A stretch of 33,820 nt of DNA from Deltaproteobacteria bacterium (GTDB lineage Bacteria; Desulfobacterota; Desulfobacteria; Desulfobacterales; Desulfobacteraceae): contig JAQIBP010000128.1 in the NCBI GenBank assembly GCA_027858995.1, positions 1 to 33,820 of the forward strand, given 5' to 3'. Shown here piece by piece: positions 1-7,380 of the stretch. Position numbers and translations under genes: made by a program. The number at the start of each line of letters is the position of its first letter. Within the stretch, counting starts at the first letter, position 1. The notes under the pieces were generated by a model. It was not told where the DNA came from. It worked only from the letters and a program-made list of their open reading frames with translations, and made no database searches.

Positions 1-14
1 GAAACTGTTTACCC

Positions 15-88
15 CAGAATGATTGAGTAATGACTCTGTGTGAGTACCTTTGAAAAGCTCTCACAAATTCACAACATCAATCATTCTG
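15..88. repeat. Nested inverted repeat, 12-bp outer arms
   Basis: The outer arms at 15-26 and 77-88 are perfect reverse complements. Four more outside bases also pair (TACC at 10-13, GGTA at 92-95) after short mismatched gaps. An inner pair TGTGAG/CTCACA lies at 39-44 and 60-65. There is no T-run on either side, so an intrinsic terminator is not favoured. A structured RNA or a miniature inverted-repeat element are the alternatives. Confidence 0.45.
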
Positions 89-132
89 TAAGGTACCAGT
101 TTTTGGCGGTCAGTGGAGTAAATCTTAGAACC

Positions 133-156
133 TGGTTTCTGCCCATCAGGGTATTG
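133..156. repeat. Dispersed repeat, copy 1
   Basis: This 24-base stretch, containing GGTTTCTGCCC and CAGGGTATTG, matches 8203-8226 with a single mismatch (A145 versus T8215). Both copies lie outside genes and near 3' ends of minus-strand genes (the ahbD fragment here, gapA there). The core CCC..GGG can pair as a tiny hairpin. Confidence 0.55.
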
Positions 157-230
157 CAAGTTCCAGCCAGCGGCCAAAAGGTAAATCCCCTGCAACGGGT
201 TATACAAGATTTCTTATAACAAATATCCAG

Positions 231-418
231 TTATTTGGTTCGCTTTGGCTGATAGGAACACAATGGTTCTTCTGCAAGATAGTTGCCGGTTGCTTCATAC
301 GCACGGGCACGGCATCCGCCGCATACTTTTTTGTATTCACAGATACCGAATTTATCTTCAAGGTTGTCAAAGTTTCTTAAAGTTTTAAAAACCTTTGAAT
401 TTTCCCACATATCTTAAA
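231..418 (-). pseudogene. ahbD: Detached 3' fragment of ahbD (codons ~301-360)
   Basis: Positions 246-418 align without gaps to 1753-1925 in the intact ahbD, with about 9 mismatches in 170 bases. The minus strand reads as an open frame equivalent to AhbD residues 301-360, ending in TAA at 231-233; an ATG within it at 408-410 would give a 59-residue product. Of the differences through codon 356, six are synonymous and three change residues (V302M, C322F, Q329K). The last four residues differ completely: KRTK here, GKSR in the intact gene. Cys322 is one of the SPASM-type cluster cysteines and the radical SAM core is absent, so the fragment cannot be a working enzyme. Upstream of 418 homology stops and a TAA precedes the fragment. 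The excess of silent changes suggests divergence as part of a functional gene in a separate lineage before fragmentation, i.e. recombination with a relative's ahbD end rather than recent local duplication; that is inference. Confidence 0.85.
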
Positions 419-425
419 CCAATAC

Positions 426-454
426 TTGACAAAAATTAAAACATATTTTAAGAT
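426..454 (+). promoter_or_regulatory. Sigma-70-type promoter of orphan ATPase
   Basis: TTGACA at 426-431 and TAAGAT at 449-454 are separated by 17 bases. The -35 box is a perfect match to consensus and the -10 box matches four of six. Transcription would start near 461, about 80 bases upstream of the ATPase start codon. The promoter sits directly beside the end of the ahbD fragment homology (418), so promoter and gene look like one inserted unit. Confidence 0.6.
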
Positions 455-482
455 TTTTATAAATATTTTAAAATATGTTTTA
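437..482. promoter_or_regulatory. Operator-like 15-bp inverted repeat over the -10 box
   Basis: The arms at 437-451 (TAAAACATATTTTAA) and 468-482 are exact reverse complements separated by 16 bases. The left arm overlaps the spacer and -10 box of the promoter at 426-454, and the right arm lies just past the predicted start. The position fits repressor control or autoregulation. The ATPase downstream contains a winged-helix-like segment that could in principle bind it, but that is inference. The arms are almost entirely A/T and have no T-run after them, so a terminator is unlikely. Confidence 0.55.
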
Positions 483-538
483 GTATATTTATATAATTAT
501 GAGTAAATCTTAAATCATGATTTATGAAAGAGGTGGAC

Positions 539-1729
539 ATGTTAAATTATTTTAGAGGTAAACAGGCCAGGATTTTTCAGGCTGTCCCTGATGATTTTGT
601 TAGAAAAAAATATATGAAATTATTGACTTCGTCTGACAGGCTTGTGGGTTTAATAGGGCAGAGGGGTGTCGGAAAAACAACTCTGTTGCTGCAATACCTG
701 AAGAATAATTTTAAAGTCAGTGAATATTTATACTTTAGCGCTGATGATATTTATATAGCAGATACAAAATTCTATGACATTGCAGATGAGTTTGTCAGGC
801 TTGGCGGAAAAGTGATGGTTATTGATGAAATTCATAAATATTATAACTGGGCACAGGAAATAAAAAATATTTATGACTCATTTCCAGAACTGCTCATACG
901 ATTCAGCGGATCTGCAATGCTCAATATCATGTATGAAAAATATGATTTAAGCAGACGATGTGTTACCGCACAGATGGAAACTTTAAGTTTTCTGGAATTT
1001 CTTGAGCTTGATAAAAAACTTGAACTGCCATTACTACCACTGGATGATATTATCACCCGGGGTTCAGAGATCAGCCTTGACCTTGCGCTCTCCCACTCAA
1101 ATATTTACAGCGGTTTTAAAGATTTTCTCAAATTCGGTGCATATCCGTTTTTCATGGAAGATAAGGATACATATAAAAATAAGCTTTTTAATGCACTTGA
1201 GAAAATTATTAATGAAGATATACCATCATGCCATAAGATTGATTACAGTCAGCTGATAGTTTTTAAAAAAATTATTGCCATATTGATTGAGTCAAGAGTA
1301 CCGTATAAGGTTAATATGGTAAAGTTATCTAAAAAACTTGGTGTCAGCCATCCCACCCTTGCTTCCTATCTTGCAATGCTGAAGGATTCAAAAATTTTTC
1401 ATCCAGTTAAAAAATACTCTGTTAAAGTATCAAAAAAACCCGAGAAGCTCCTTTTTGATAATACTAATATACTCCAGGCCTATGCTGATGAGTTTGGAAT
1501 TGAAGTTAATGCAGGAACAGTTAGAGAGACTTTTTTTGCCAGCTGTTTTTCTGATATTTTTTATTCTGATATAGGCGATTTCAGGGTGAAAGATATGTTT
1601 TTTGAGATTGGAGGGAGGAACAAAACATTTAAGCAGATCAAAGATGTGGAAAACAGTTGTCTGGTTATTGATACAGATTACACAACACAGGAACGCAAAA
1701 TACCTTTATGGCTTTTTGGATTAATGTGA
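539..1729 (+). CDS. Orphan AAA ATPase, AAA_14/DUF4143-like
   Basis: Predicted ATP-binding protein of 396 residues. Walker A (GQRGVGKT) is at residues 40-47 and Walker B (VMVIDEIHK) at 92-100, followed by a GSA sensor-like motif. Residues about 256-290 (LSKKLGVSHPTLASYLAML) look like a winged helix. The C-terminus (FFEIGGRNKTFKQIKD) resembles the nuclease-fold-like tail common in DUF4143-type ATPases. The start at ATG 539 is chosen because AAGAGGTGG lies just upstream at suitable distance; an in-frame ATG at 524 would add five residues but lacks its own binding site. The biological role of the family is poorly known. The gene runs convergently with ahbD, with only 8 bases between stop codons, and is bracketed by two copies of the ahbD 3' end, which points to acquisition. 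No integrase or toxin partner is visible. Confidence 0.85.
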   Translation: MLNYFRGKQARIFQAVPDDFVRKKYMKLLTSSDRLVGLIGQRGVGKTTLLLQYLKNNFKVSEYLYFSADDIYIADTKFYDIADEFVRLGGKVMVIDEIHKYYNWAQEIKNIYDSFPELLIRFSGSAMLNIMYEKYDLSRRCVTAQMETLSFLEFLELDKKLELPLLPLDDIITRGSEISLDLALSHSNIYSGFKDFLKFGAYPFFMEDKDTYKNKLFNALEKIINEDIPSCHKIDYSQLIVFKKIIAILIESRVPYKVNMVKLSKKLGVSHPTLASYLAMLKDSKIFHPVKKYSVKVSKKPEKLLFDNTNILQAYADEFGIEVNAGTVRETFFASCFSDIFYSDIGDFRVKDMFFEIGGRNKTFKQIKDVENSCLVIDTDYTTQERKIPLWLFGLM

Positions 1730-1737
1730 TTTAAGTA

Positions 1738-2820
1738 CTACCTGCTTTTCCCTGGCTGATAGGAACACAAAGGTTCTTCTGCAAGATAGTTGCCGGTTGC
1801 TTCATAGGCACGGGCACGGCATCCACCGCATACTTGTTTATATTCACAGATACCGCATTTATCTTCAAGGTTGTCAAAGTTTCTCAAGGTTTTAAAAACC
1901 TTTGAATTTTCCCACACATCTTTAAAGTTTTGCTTTGTGATATCACCACATTCAACATCAAGAAAACCACAGGTCTGTACTCTTCCAACATGGGAGACAA
2001 AGCAAAAACCTGTTCCTGCAAGACATCCCCTTGTAACAGCATCAAGACCATGGGTTTCAAAGTTTATTTTTTTGCCATCTTTTTTTGCCCGCTGCCTCAA
2101 AATCCTGTAATAGTGCGGGGCACAGGTAGCCTTGAGTTGAAGTTTTGTCTTCTCCTGCTGATCATAAAACCAATTTAAAGTCTCTTCATATTCTTTTGCA
2201 TTTATTTCACTGTCAACAATGTATTTGCCACGACCCGTGGGTACAAGAAGAAAAATATGGTGGGCAACCGCTCCAAGATTTTCTGCAAGATTTAAAATTT
2301 TAGGTATTTCATCAAGATTGGTTTTTGTAATGGTTGTGTTGATTTGAAATTCAATTCCGGCTTTTTTGGCAATTTCAATTCCTCTGATGGAATTCTCAAA
2401 GGCATTTTCAAGCCCTCTGAAGGTATCATGTGTCTCAGGTATTGAGCCGTCAAGACTGACACTGATTCTTTTTATGCCGGATTCTTTCATTTTTTGGGCA
2501 TTCTCTCTGGTGATCAAGGTTCCATTGGGAGCCATTACCATGCGAAGCCCTAAACTTGTGCCATGGGCTGCAATATCAAATATATCATCCCTTAAAAGCG
2601 GTTCTCCGCCGGTAAGGATAATAATGGGCTGTCCCACCTCTCTTATCTGTTCCAGCAGTTTAAAGGAAGCCTTTGTATCAAGCTCATTGTCATAGGGGTG
2701 GTCTTCTGCCACAGCCCGGCAATGTTTGCAGGAAAGGTTGCATCTTCGTGTGACTTCCCATGCAACAAGGCGCAGAGTATTGGCTTTGGGTTTATGCCCA
2801 GACCCGTGGTGATGATTCAT
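1738..2820 (-). CDS. ahbD: AhbD, radical SAM heme synthase (siroheme-dependent pathway)
   Basis: Predicted cytoplasmic radical SAM enzyme, 360 residues. In the alternative heme route of sulfate reducers and archaea, AhbD oxidatively decarboxylates the two propionates of Fe-coproporphyrin III to vinyl groups, giving heme b. The cluster motif CNLSCKHC is at residues 27-34. A C-terminal SPASM-like region (about 262-353) has many cysteines, including DKCGICEYKQVCGGC. The His-rich start MNHHHGSGHK is a feature also seen in some characterised homologues. It is the last gene of the ahbC-hemB-ahbD operon; its ATG overlaps the hemB stop (TAATG), suggesting translational coupling. AhbC is the close relative, but gene order and the short N-terminus support AhbD. 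A second, broken copy of its last 60 codons lies at 231-418. Confidence 0.9.
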   Translation of the reverse strand: MNHHHGSGHKPKANTLRLVAWEVTRRCNLSCKHCRAVAEDHPYDNELDTKASFKLLEQIREVGQPIIILTGGEPLLRDDIFDIAAHGTSLGLRMVMAPNGTLITRENAQKMKESGIKRISVSLDGSIPETHDTFRGLENAFENSIRGIEIAKKAGIEFQINTTITKTNLDEIPKILNLAENLGAVAHHIFLLVPTGRGKYIVDSEINAKEYEETLNWFYDQQEKTKLQLKATCAPHYYRILRQRAKKDGKKINFETHGLDAVTRGCLAGTGFCFVSHVGRVQTCGFLDVECGDITKQNFKDVWENSKVFKTLRNFDNLEDKCGICEYKQVCGGCRARAYEATGNYLAEEPLCSYQPGKSR

Positions 2821-3794
2821 TATTTGTTTAACTCTCTTGCAACGTCAATTGCAGAATAGGTCAAGATTAAATCAGCCCCTGCTCTTTTAATGGATAACAG
2901 GGTTTCCATGATAATTTCATTTGCATTTACCCAGCCCATTATCTCTCCTGCTTTCATTATTGAATACTCACCGCTTACATTATAGGCAGCAATTGGAAGA
3001 TCAATCTCTTCTTTTAATCTATAGATAATATCAAGATAGGAGAGGGCGGGTTTTACCATGATAATGTCTGCGCCTTCTTCCATATCCATTGTGGCTTCCC
3101 GCAGGGCTTCAATTGAATTTGCTGGATCCATTTGATAGGTTTTTCTGTCACCAAACTGGGGTGCTGATTCTGCAGCCTGTCTGAAAGGGCCGTAAAATGC
3201 CGAACTGTACTTGACTGCATAGGACATGATTGGAGTATTGGAAAAACCCTCTTCATCAAGAGTTTGTCTTATTTCGCTGACTCTGCCGTCCATCATGTCA
3301 GAAGGGGCGACCATGTCAGCTCCAGCTTCTGCATGGGAAAGGGCAGTCTTTGCAAGAAGATCAAGAGATGCATCATTGTCAATAATACCTTTTTCCACAA
3401 CTCCGCAATGGCCGTGATCCATGTATCCGCAAAGGCAGACATCTGTTATTACAAGTATATCAGGTACTTTCTCTTTTACTGCTTTAACAGCTTTTTGAAC
3501 AATGGAGTCTGGTGCATAGGCTCTTGTTGCCAGAGAATCTTTTTTATCAGGAATGCCAAATAAAATGATAGCAGGTACTCCTGCCTCATATGCTTCTTTT
3601 GCTTTTTTAACAATATAATCACAGGAAAACTGGAAATGTCCGGGCATGGATTCAATTGGTTTTTTAACTTCTTTTCCCTCTATGGCAAAGAGAGGAAGTA
3701 TCAAATCATCACAGGAGAGTTTTGTCTCCCTTATCATTCGCCTGAAATTTTCATTTGCTCTTAATCTTCGACCTCGAAAATCGGGGAAAAGCAT
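2820..3794 (-). CDS. hemB: Delta-aminolevulinic acid dehydratase (porphobilinogen synthase)
   Basis: Condenses two 5-aminolevulinate molecules to porphobilinogen, the common tetrapyrrole precursor. 324 residues, normal for the family. The two active-site lysines are in AVKYSSAFYGPFR (K195) and IMVKPALSYLD (K248, the Schiff-base lysine). DVCLCGYMDHGHCG (C120, C122, C130) is the cysteine-rich metal site of zinc-type enzymes. APSDMMDGRV follows at 163-171. It sits between ahbC and ahbD with one-base stop/start overlaps on both sides (TAATG), so all three are probably translated as one coupled operon. Supplying porphobilinogen beside the siroheme-to-heme steps makes pathway sense. Confidence 0.97.
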   Translation of the reverse strand: MLFPDFRGRRLRANENFRRMIRETKLSCDDLILPLFAIEGKEVKKPIESMPGHFQFSCDYIVKKAKEAYEAGVPAIILFGIPDKKDSLATRAYAPDSIVQKAVKAVKEKVPDILVITDVCLCGYMDHGHCGVVEKGIIDNDASLDLLAKTALSHAEAGADMVAPSDMMDGRVSEIRQTLDEEGFSNTPIMSYAVKYSSAFYGPFRQAAESAPQFGDRKTYQMDPANSIEALREATMDMEEGADIIMVKPALSYLDIIYRLKEEIDLPIAAYNVSGEYSIMKAGEIMGWVNANEIIMETLLSIKRAGADLILTYSAIDVARELNK

Positions 3795-4984
3795 TATACA
3801 CTCTCCTTTTTAATCTCTTCATCTGTCAGATAGCATGCAGGATCTGAGTCCCATGGATCATTGGCAACAGATTCAGCCCTTGCCCTGAAGTTACCCCCGC
3901 AGATATCAAGCCATCTGCAACCGGCACATCTGCCTTTAACATATTTTTTTTTCTCTTTGAGTTTCATTAAAAATTCATTATCAACATCTGTCCAGATTTT
4001 TGAAAAAGGTCTCTGCTTGATATTGCCAAGGCTTTTTTCCCTCCAGAATTGATCAGGATGAACTTCACCGTCCCAGGAGATACATCCAATGCCTCGGCCT
4101 GAACTATTGCCTTCATTCATTTCAAGAAGCTCAAGGACTTCAGCAGCCCTTTCAGGATCTTCGTTAAGCAGCCTTTTATATACATAGGGCCCGTCAGCAT
4201 GGTTATCAACGGTGAGCACTTCTTTTGGTTTGTTTCTGTCATGGAGATCTTTTGTTCTCTCCATTATAAGATCAAGAACTTTTCTTGTCTCTTCGTGGGA
4301 GAGGTCCTCTTTTGCTATTTCAGAGCCTCTGCCTGAATATACAAGATGGTAAAAGCATGCCCTTGGAATATTTTTCTCTTCAAGAAGATCAAAAATACCT
4401 GGAATATCTTTTACATTTCTTTTATTAATGGTAAACCGCAAGCCCACTTTGATACCTGCTTTCTGGCAGTATTCTATGGCTTTCATGGCTTTTTTATAGG
4501 AGCCTTTAACCCCTCTGAATTTATCATGGGTCTCTTCAAGTCCGTCAAGGCTGATACCTACATAGGAGAGTCCGATCTCTTTTAAAGCTTTGGCTTTCTC
4601 TTTGGTAATCAAGGTCCCGTTTGTGGAAATAACAGCCCGCATGCCTTTGTTTACAGCATATTGTGCATATTCAATGAGTCTTGGATGCACCAGGGGTTCT
4701 CCTCCTGAAAAGAGAAGGACAGGAACACCAAATTCTGCAAGATCATCAATCATGGCAAGGCTTTGTTCACGGTTGAGCTCATTATCATAGGAGATATTTT
4801 CTGATTTTGCATAGCAGTGAACACATTTTAAATTGCAGCGTCTTGTCATATTCCAGACAATCACAGGTTTTTTATCTTTTGAGAATTGCAGAAGATGGGA
4901 GGGCATCTGTCCTGAATGTCTCTCATATCGCAATGCATCTGACGGTTCCACGGTTGCGCAGTATAGTTTTGAAATTCCGATCAT
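3794..4984 (-). CDS. ahbC: AhbC, 12,18-didecarboxysiroheme deacetylase (radical SAM)
   Basis: Predicted radical SAM enzyme of 396 residues that removes two acetate side chains from didecarboxysiroheme to give Fe-coproporphyrin III. The motif CNLKCVHC is at residues 50-57. The N-terminal segment MIGISKLYCATVEPSDALRY is characteristic of AhbC, as is the C-terminal cysteine cluster around KGRCAGCRWLDICGG for extra iron-sulfur clusters. It is the first of the three heme genes and its ATG overlaps the stop of the preceding ClpX-like gene (ATGA). The siroheme decarboxylase genes ahbA/ahbB, often adjacent in sulfate reducers, are not in this window. Confidence 0.92.
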   Translation of the reverse strand: MIGISKLYCATVEPSDALRYERHSGQMPSHLLQFSKDKKPVIVWNMTRRCNLKCVHCYAKSENISYDNELNREQSLAMIDDLAEFGVPVLLFSGGEPLVHPRLIEYAQYAVNKGMRAVISTNGTLITKEKAKALKEIGLSYVGISLDGLEETHDKFRGVKGSYKKAMKAIEYCQKAGIKVGLRFTINKRNVKDIPGIFDLLEEKNIPRACFYHLVYSGRGSEIAKEDLSHEETRKVLDLIMERTKDLHDRNKPKEVLTVDNHADGPYVYKRLLNEDPERAAEVLELLEMNEGNSSGRGIGCISWDGEVHPDQFWREKSLGNIKQRPFSKIWTDVDNEFLMKLKEKKKYVKGRCAGCRWLDICGGNFRARAESVANDPWDSDPACYLTDEEIKKESV

Positions 4985-6783
4985 GTTATTTCTTTCCTGA
5001 TAAGATTGTTAAGATAAGTTTCATGGTCTGTTAAAGCTGCTTTTGATATAAAGAATCTGCTTTTTCCTGTTTTTTCACGGATAAGGTTAAAGCCGTCATA
5101 AAAATTATCATATATTTTTGATAATATCTCTTCATTTGTTGCATCATGATTGATAAACTGTTCAATTATAAAATCAATGGCATCTTCTTCAAAATTTATG
5201 TTGAAATCATAACTTTTAGATACTTCAACTTCAATCTCTTTGACTGAATCATGGAAGGTCTTTATTCTTTTTACTGCATCTTCAATTTCCATGACATGAT
5301 TACAAAAATAGAGAGCCACCATATTGCATCTAACTTCTGAAAGTGTCAGTCCATGACGGATGGACAATATTTTCCAATTCTCTTTTATATATTTGAGGAT
5401 GTAATTTTTATGATGTAAAAAGGCTTGTTCATAAAGCTGATTCCATTTCAGAGAATTTTCATTTGATAAAAGATCATCAAGATGAGTTTTGGGGTCATTT
5501 AAAACATCTTCAGTAATTGTAAATTTTGAGATATTGTGTGAAGGAAGTTTTTCTTCAAAATCAAGTAGCGCCTCTTCTACAACACTTACCAGGCCTCTTG
5601 CCCCAGTGTTTTCTTTAAATGCTCTTTTTGCCAGAGTTTTTAAGGCATTGTCTGTGAAAACAATTTGAATACCATAGGCATTAAAATCGAGACGTTTGCT
5701 TAAAATTACTGGGTTGTTGGGCATTTTTAAAATTGAATACAAGTCTTTTTCAGTCAGGGTATCAAGAATACATCTCACAGGAAGTCTTCCTATGAATTCA
5801 GATTCAAAGCCAAACTTCACAAGGTCCTGGGCCTTTGTCTGCTTGAGCAGTTCATCACTGTTTTGAATTTTTAAAAGTTTTGATCCAAATCCAATATTTT
5901 GTTTGGACAATCGTCTTTTGACAACATCGGAAAGCTCGGTAAATGCACCACTGACAATGAAAAGGATATTGGCAGTGTTTACACTCCGTTTTGATCGTTT
6001 GCCGGTTCTTTGATAGGCTTCCAACTCCTGCATCATGGATACGGGATCATGGGGAACTTTTAAATCTACATCAGTCTCTTCCATGGGTTTTAACAAAGCT
6101 CTCTGAACACCGGTTTTTGAAACCTGGGAGCCGATTACATTGGGGCTTGATGCAATTTTATCAATCTCATCAATATAGACAATACCGCATTCAGCAAGTT
6201 TAATATCATCATTTGCCTCTTTGACCAGATCCCGGATTAAATCTTCAACATCTCCGCCAACATACCCTGTTTCAGAAAATTTTGTTGCATCAGCTTTTAC
6301 AAAGGGAACCCCTATTTTTTTTGCAATCAACTTAATTAAATAAGTCTTGCCAATTCCAGTGGGGCCAAACATTAAAATATTAGATTTAATATTACCGGTT
6401 ATTTTTGACATACCTTCATTTGTAGTTTGAGAATATCTGATCCGGTTAAAGTGGGTGCATATTTTTGTGGACAGAATTGATTTTGCTTTTGTCTGTTTTA
6501 CAACATATTGATCAAGATAAGAGATCAGTTCTTCAGGCTTTATATTAAAATTGATAAATTGTTTTCTGCCTTTTGCAGCAGGCTTGCCTGAAGTTGGATC
6601 CCGCTTTGGAAGAACAGAGGGAGTAATAATTTTAACATTGCCTCCGAATTTTTTATTTAAAAATTCACCAAGTTCTTTTTCAATTTTCTTGGGATCCTGA
6701 TTAAGAGGAATCTGATATTGGATACTCTTTTTTTCTGAATCTTGATCTTTTATATTTTTGGATATACTGTTTTTTTTCATCAT
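4981..6783 (-). CDS. ClpX-like AAA+ unfoldase without zinc domain, extended C-terminus
   Basis: AAA+ protein of 600 residues closely resembling the ClpX core. Visible parts are Walker A GPTGIGKT (140-147), pore loop GYVG (173-176), Walker B IVYIDEID (201-208), IGFG loop (297-300) and sensor-2 GARG (394-397). The four-cysteine zinc-binding domain of ClpX is missing; a lysine-rich, probably flexible N-terminus of about 80 residues replaces it. About 170 residues follow the ClpX-homologous part, with no motif I recognise. Canonical ClpX is about 420 residues. The IGF loop is what ClpX uses to dock ClpP, so protease partnership is possible; HslU is less likely because the pore and IGF motifs are ClpX-type. 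The stop overlaps the ahbC start (ATGA), suggesting co-translation with heme genes. Start: two adjacent ATGs (6783, 6780) without a clear ribosome site. Confidence 0.85.
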   Translation of the reverse strand: MMKKNSISKNIKDQDSEKKSIQYQIPLNQDPKKIEKELGEFLNKKFGGNVKIITPSVLPKRDPTSGKPAAKGRKQFINFNIKPEELISYLDQYVVKQTKAKSILSTKICTHFNRIRYSQTTNEGMSKITGNIKSNILMFGPTGIGKTYLIKLIAKKIGVPFVKADATKFSETGYVGGDVEDLIRDLVKEANDDIKLAECGIVYIDEIDKIASSPNVIGSQVSKTGVQRALLKPMEETDVDLKVPHDPVSMMQELEAYQRTGKRSKRSVNTANILFIVSGAFTELSDVVKRRLSKQNIGFGSKLLKIQNSDELLKQTKAQDLVKFGFESEFIGRLPVRCILDTLTEKDLYSILKMPNNPVILSKRLDFNAYGIQIVFTDNALKTLAKRAFKENTGARGLVSVVEEALLDFEEKLPSHNISKFTITEDVLNDPKTHLDDLLSNENSLKWNQLYEQAFLHHKNYILKYIKENWKILSIRHGLTLSEVRCNMVALYFCNHVMEIEDAVKRIKTFHDSVKEIEVEVSKSYDFNINFEEDAIDFIIEQFINHDATNEEILSKIYDNFYDGFNLIREKTGKSRFFISKAALTDHETYLNNLIRKEIT

Positions 6784-6887
6784 AAACTAATATAAACAAA
6801 GTTGAGAATAATTCAAGGTGAGAGCTAAAGATTGATCAGGCTTTTTCAGTTATTGTCTTTCTCTTTAAAAAGCTCACATGGTCAGCT

Positions 6888-6906
6888 TGTGGCAGAAAAA
6901 GCCATG
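6888..6906. repeat. Partial copy of the gapA-downstream palindromic repeat
   Basis: TGTGGCAGAAAAA at 6888-6900 is identical to 8227-8239, the right arm of hairpin A beyond gapA. It lies beside CATGG/CCATG pairing bases and overlaps the tRNA-Leu terminator. The match is short, so shared origin is only suggested. Confidence 0.3.
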
Positions 6907-6928
6907 AACATTTTATGTCCGCGGCTTT
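6896..6928 (-). terminator. Intrinsic terminator after tRNA-Leu
   Basis: On the minus strand, the outer stem pairs 6923-6928 with 6898-6903 (AAAGCC/GGCTTT). After a 2-base internal mismatch the inner stem pairs 6915-6920 with 6906-6911, with one G-U pair and a 3-base loop. A run of five U (6896-6900) follows. The hairpin begins only three bases beyond the encoded CCA of the tRNA. It separates the gapA-tpiA-secG-tRNA unit from the ClpX-like/ahb unit. Confidence 0.75.
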
Positions 6929-6930
6929 TA

Positions 6931-7015
6931 TGGTGCCGAAGGGGAGATTTGAACTCCCACGGGTTGCCCCACACGCCCCTCAAGCGTGCGTGTCTACCAA
7001 TTCCACCACTTCGGC
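6931..7015 (-). tRNA. tRNA-Leu (GAG)
   Basis: An 85-base class II tRNA reads on the minus strand. The acceptor arm GCCGAAG pairs with CTTCGGC, followed by discriminator A and an encoded CCA (6931-6933). The D-arm contains GGTAGACAC. The anticodon stem CACGC/GCGTG holds loop TTGAGGG, giving anticodon GAG (leucine, CUC/CUU). A long variable arm (TGGGGCAACCCG) is typical of leucine tRNAs, and the T arm is GGGAG-TTCAAAT-CTCCC. It lies 71 bases after secG; the secG-tRNA-Leu order is frequent in bacteria. Confidence 0.97.
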
Positions 7016-7024
7016 GTTTATTAG

Positions 7025-7059
7025 ATTTGAGCTTTGAGTAATGCGATTTGAGAAAAACA
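7025..7059. repeat. Heptanucleotide tandem repeat, locus 1 (tRNA-secG spacer)
   Basis: In the spacer between tRNA-Leu and secG, near-identical 7-base units recur in phase. ATTTGAG is at 7025-7031 and again at 7046-7052, with CTTTGAG at 7032-7038. The intervening and last units are degenerate. The complementary strand unit, CTCAAAT, resembles the units in other spacers of this window. Confidence 0.55.
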
Positions 7060-7064
7060 GTATT

Positions 7065-7092
7065 CTCACATCTCCTCACTCACATCTCATTT
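7065..7092. repeat. Heptanucleotide tandem repeat, locus 2 (secG 3' end)
   Basis: Four in-phase 7-base units begin with CTCACAT (7065-7071) and repeat it exactly at 7079-7085. Related units CTCCTCA and CTCATTT lie at 7072 and 7086. The tract runs over the secG stop codon (7087-7089), so the last secG codons are part of it. Confidence 0.6.
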
Positions 7093-7374
7093 ATCTGTTT
7101 GCTCAACTGGAGTAGTGCCGTTCTTCATAACGGATGTATCTGCCTGATGGCCTGATAAATAGGCTAAAGTCAGGGAAGTTAGCATGAAAAGGATAGCAAC
7201 TGCTGTTGTAATTTTAGTTAACAGGCTTGCAGGGCCTCCAGCTCCAAAAAGTGTCTGGCCTGAGCCTCCCCCCATGGAGATTCCCATTTCAGCACCTTTT
7301 CCGCTTTGAAGTAGTACAATCAAAATTAAAAGAATACAAAATGTAACATGTAACGCGACCGTTATAGTTGTCAT
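7087..7374 (-). CDS. secG: Protein-export membrane protein SecG
   Basis: Small integral membrane subunit of the SecYEG translocon, 95 residues, a normal SecG length. Two hydrophobic helices are visible, at about 4-23 (ALHVTFCILLILIVLLQSGK) and 53-72. They are joined by a glycine-rich stretch with the family signature GGGSGQTLFGAGGPASLLTK. It follows tpiA by 6 bases and precedes tRNA-Leu, an arrangement widespread in bacteria. The 3' end merges into a heptanucleotide repeat tract, so the last residues may be variable between strains. Confidence 0.95.
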   Translation of the reverse strand: MTTITVALHVTFCILLILIVLLQSGKGAEMGISMGGGSGQTLFGAGGPASLLTKITTAVAILFMLTSLTLAYLSGHQADTSVMKNGTTPVEQTDK

Positions 7375-7380
7375 AATTAT

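Larger units (their letters stand above)
1..230. other. Non-coding left edge with inverted repeats
   Basis: I see no convincing gene here. A 12-bp inverted repeat has arms CAGAATGATTGA (15-26) and TCAATCATTCTG (77-88). It encloses a second dyad, TGTGAG (39-44) with CTCACA (60-65). Positions 133-156 match 8203-8226 with one mismatch, so a dispersed repeat copy lies here. A short dyad GTTATA/TATAAC spans 199-220. The stretch directly follows, on the minus strand, the stop codon of the ahbD fragment at 231, so it may be the ancestral sequence downstream of ahbD. A terminator or the edge of a small non-autonomous element is possible; nothing decides between them. Confidence 0.5.

Noticed and set aside
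1730-1737. Bidirectional terminator between the ATPase and ahbD
   Set aside because: Only 8 bases separate the convergent stops and no stem is present there.
6832-7079. Small open frames on both strands over the tRNA-Leu gene
   Set aside because: They are translations of the tRNA and its flanks (for example a [14 protein letters not shown]-like peptide), a well-known false-gene pattern.
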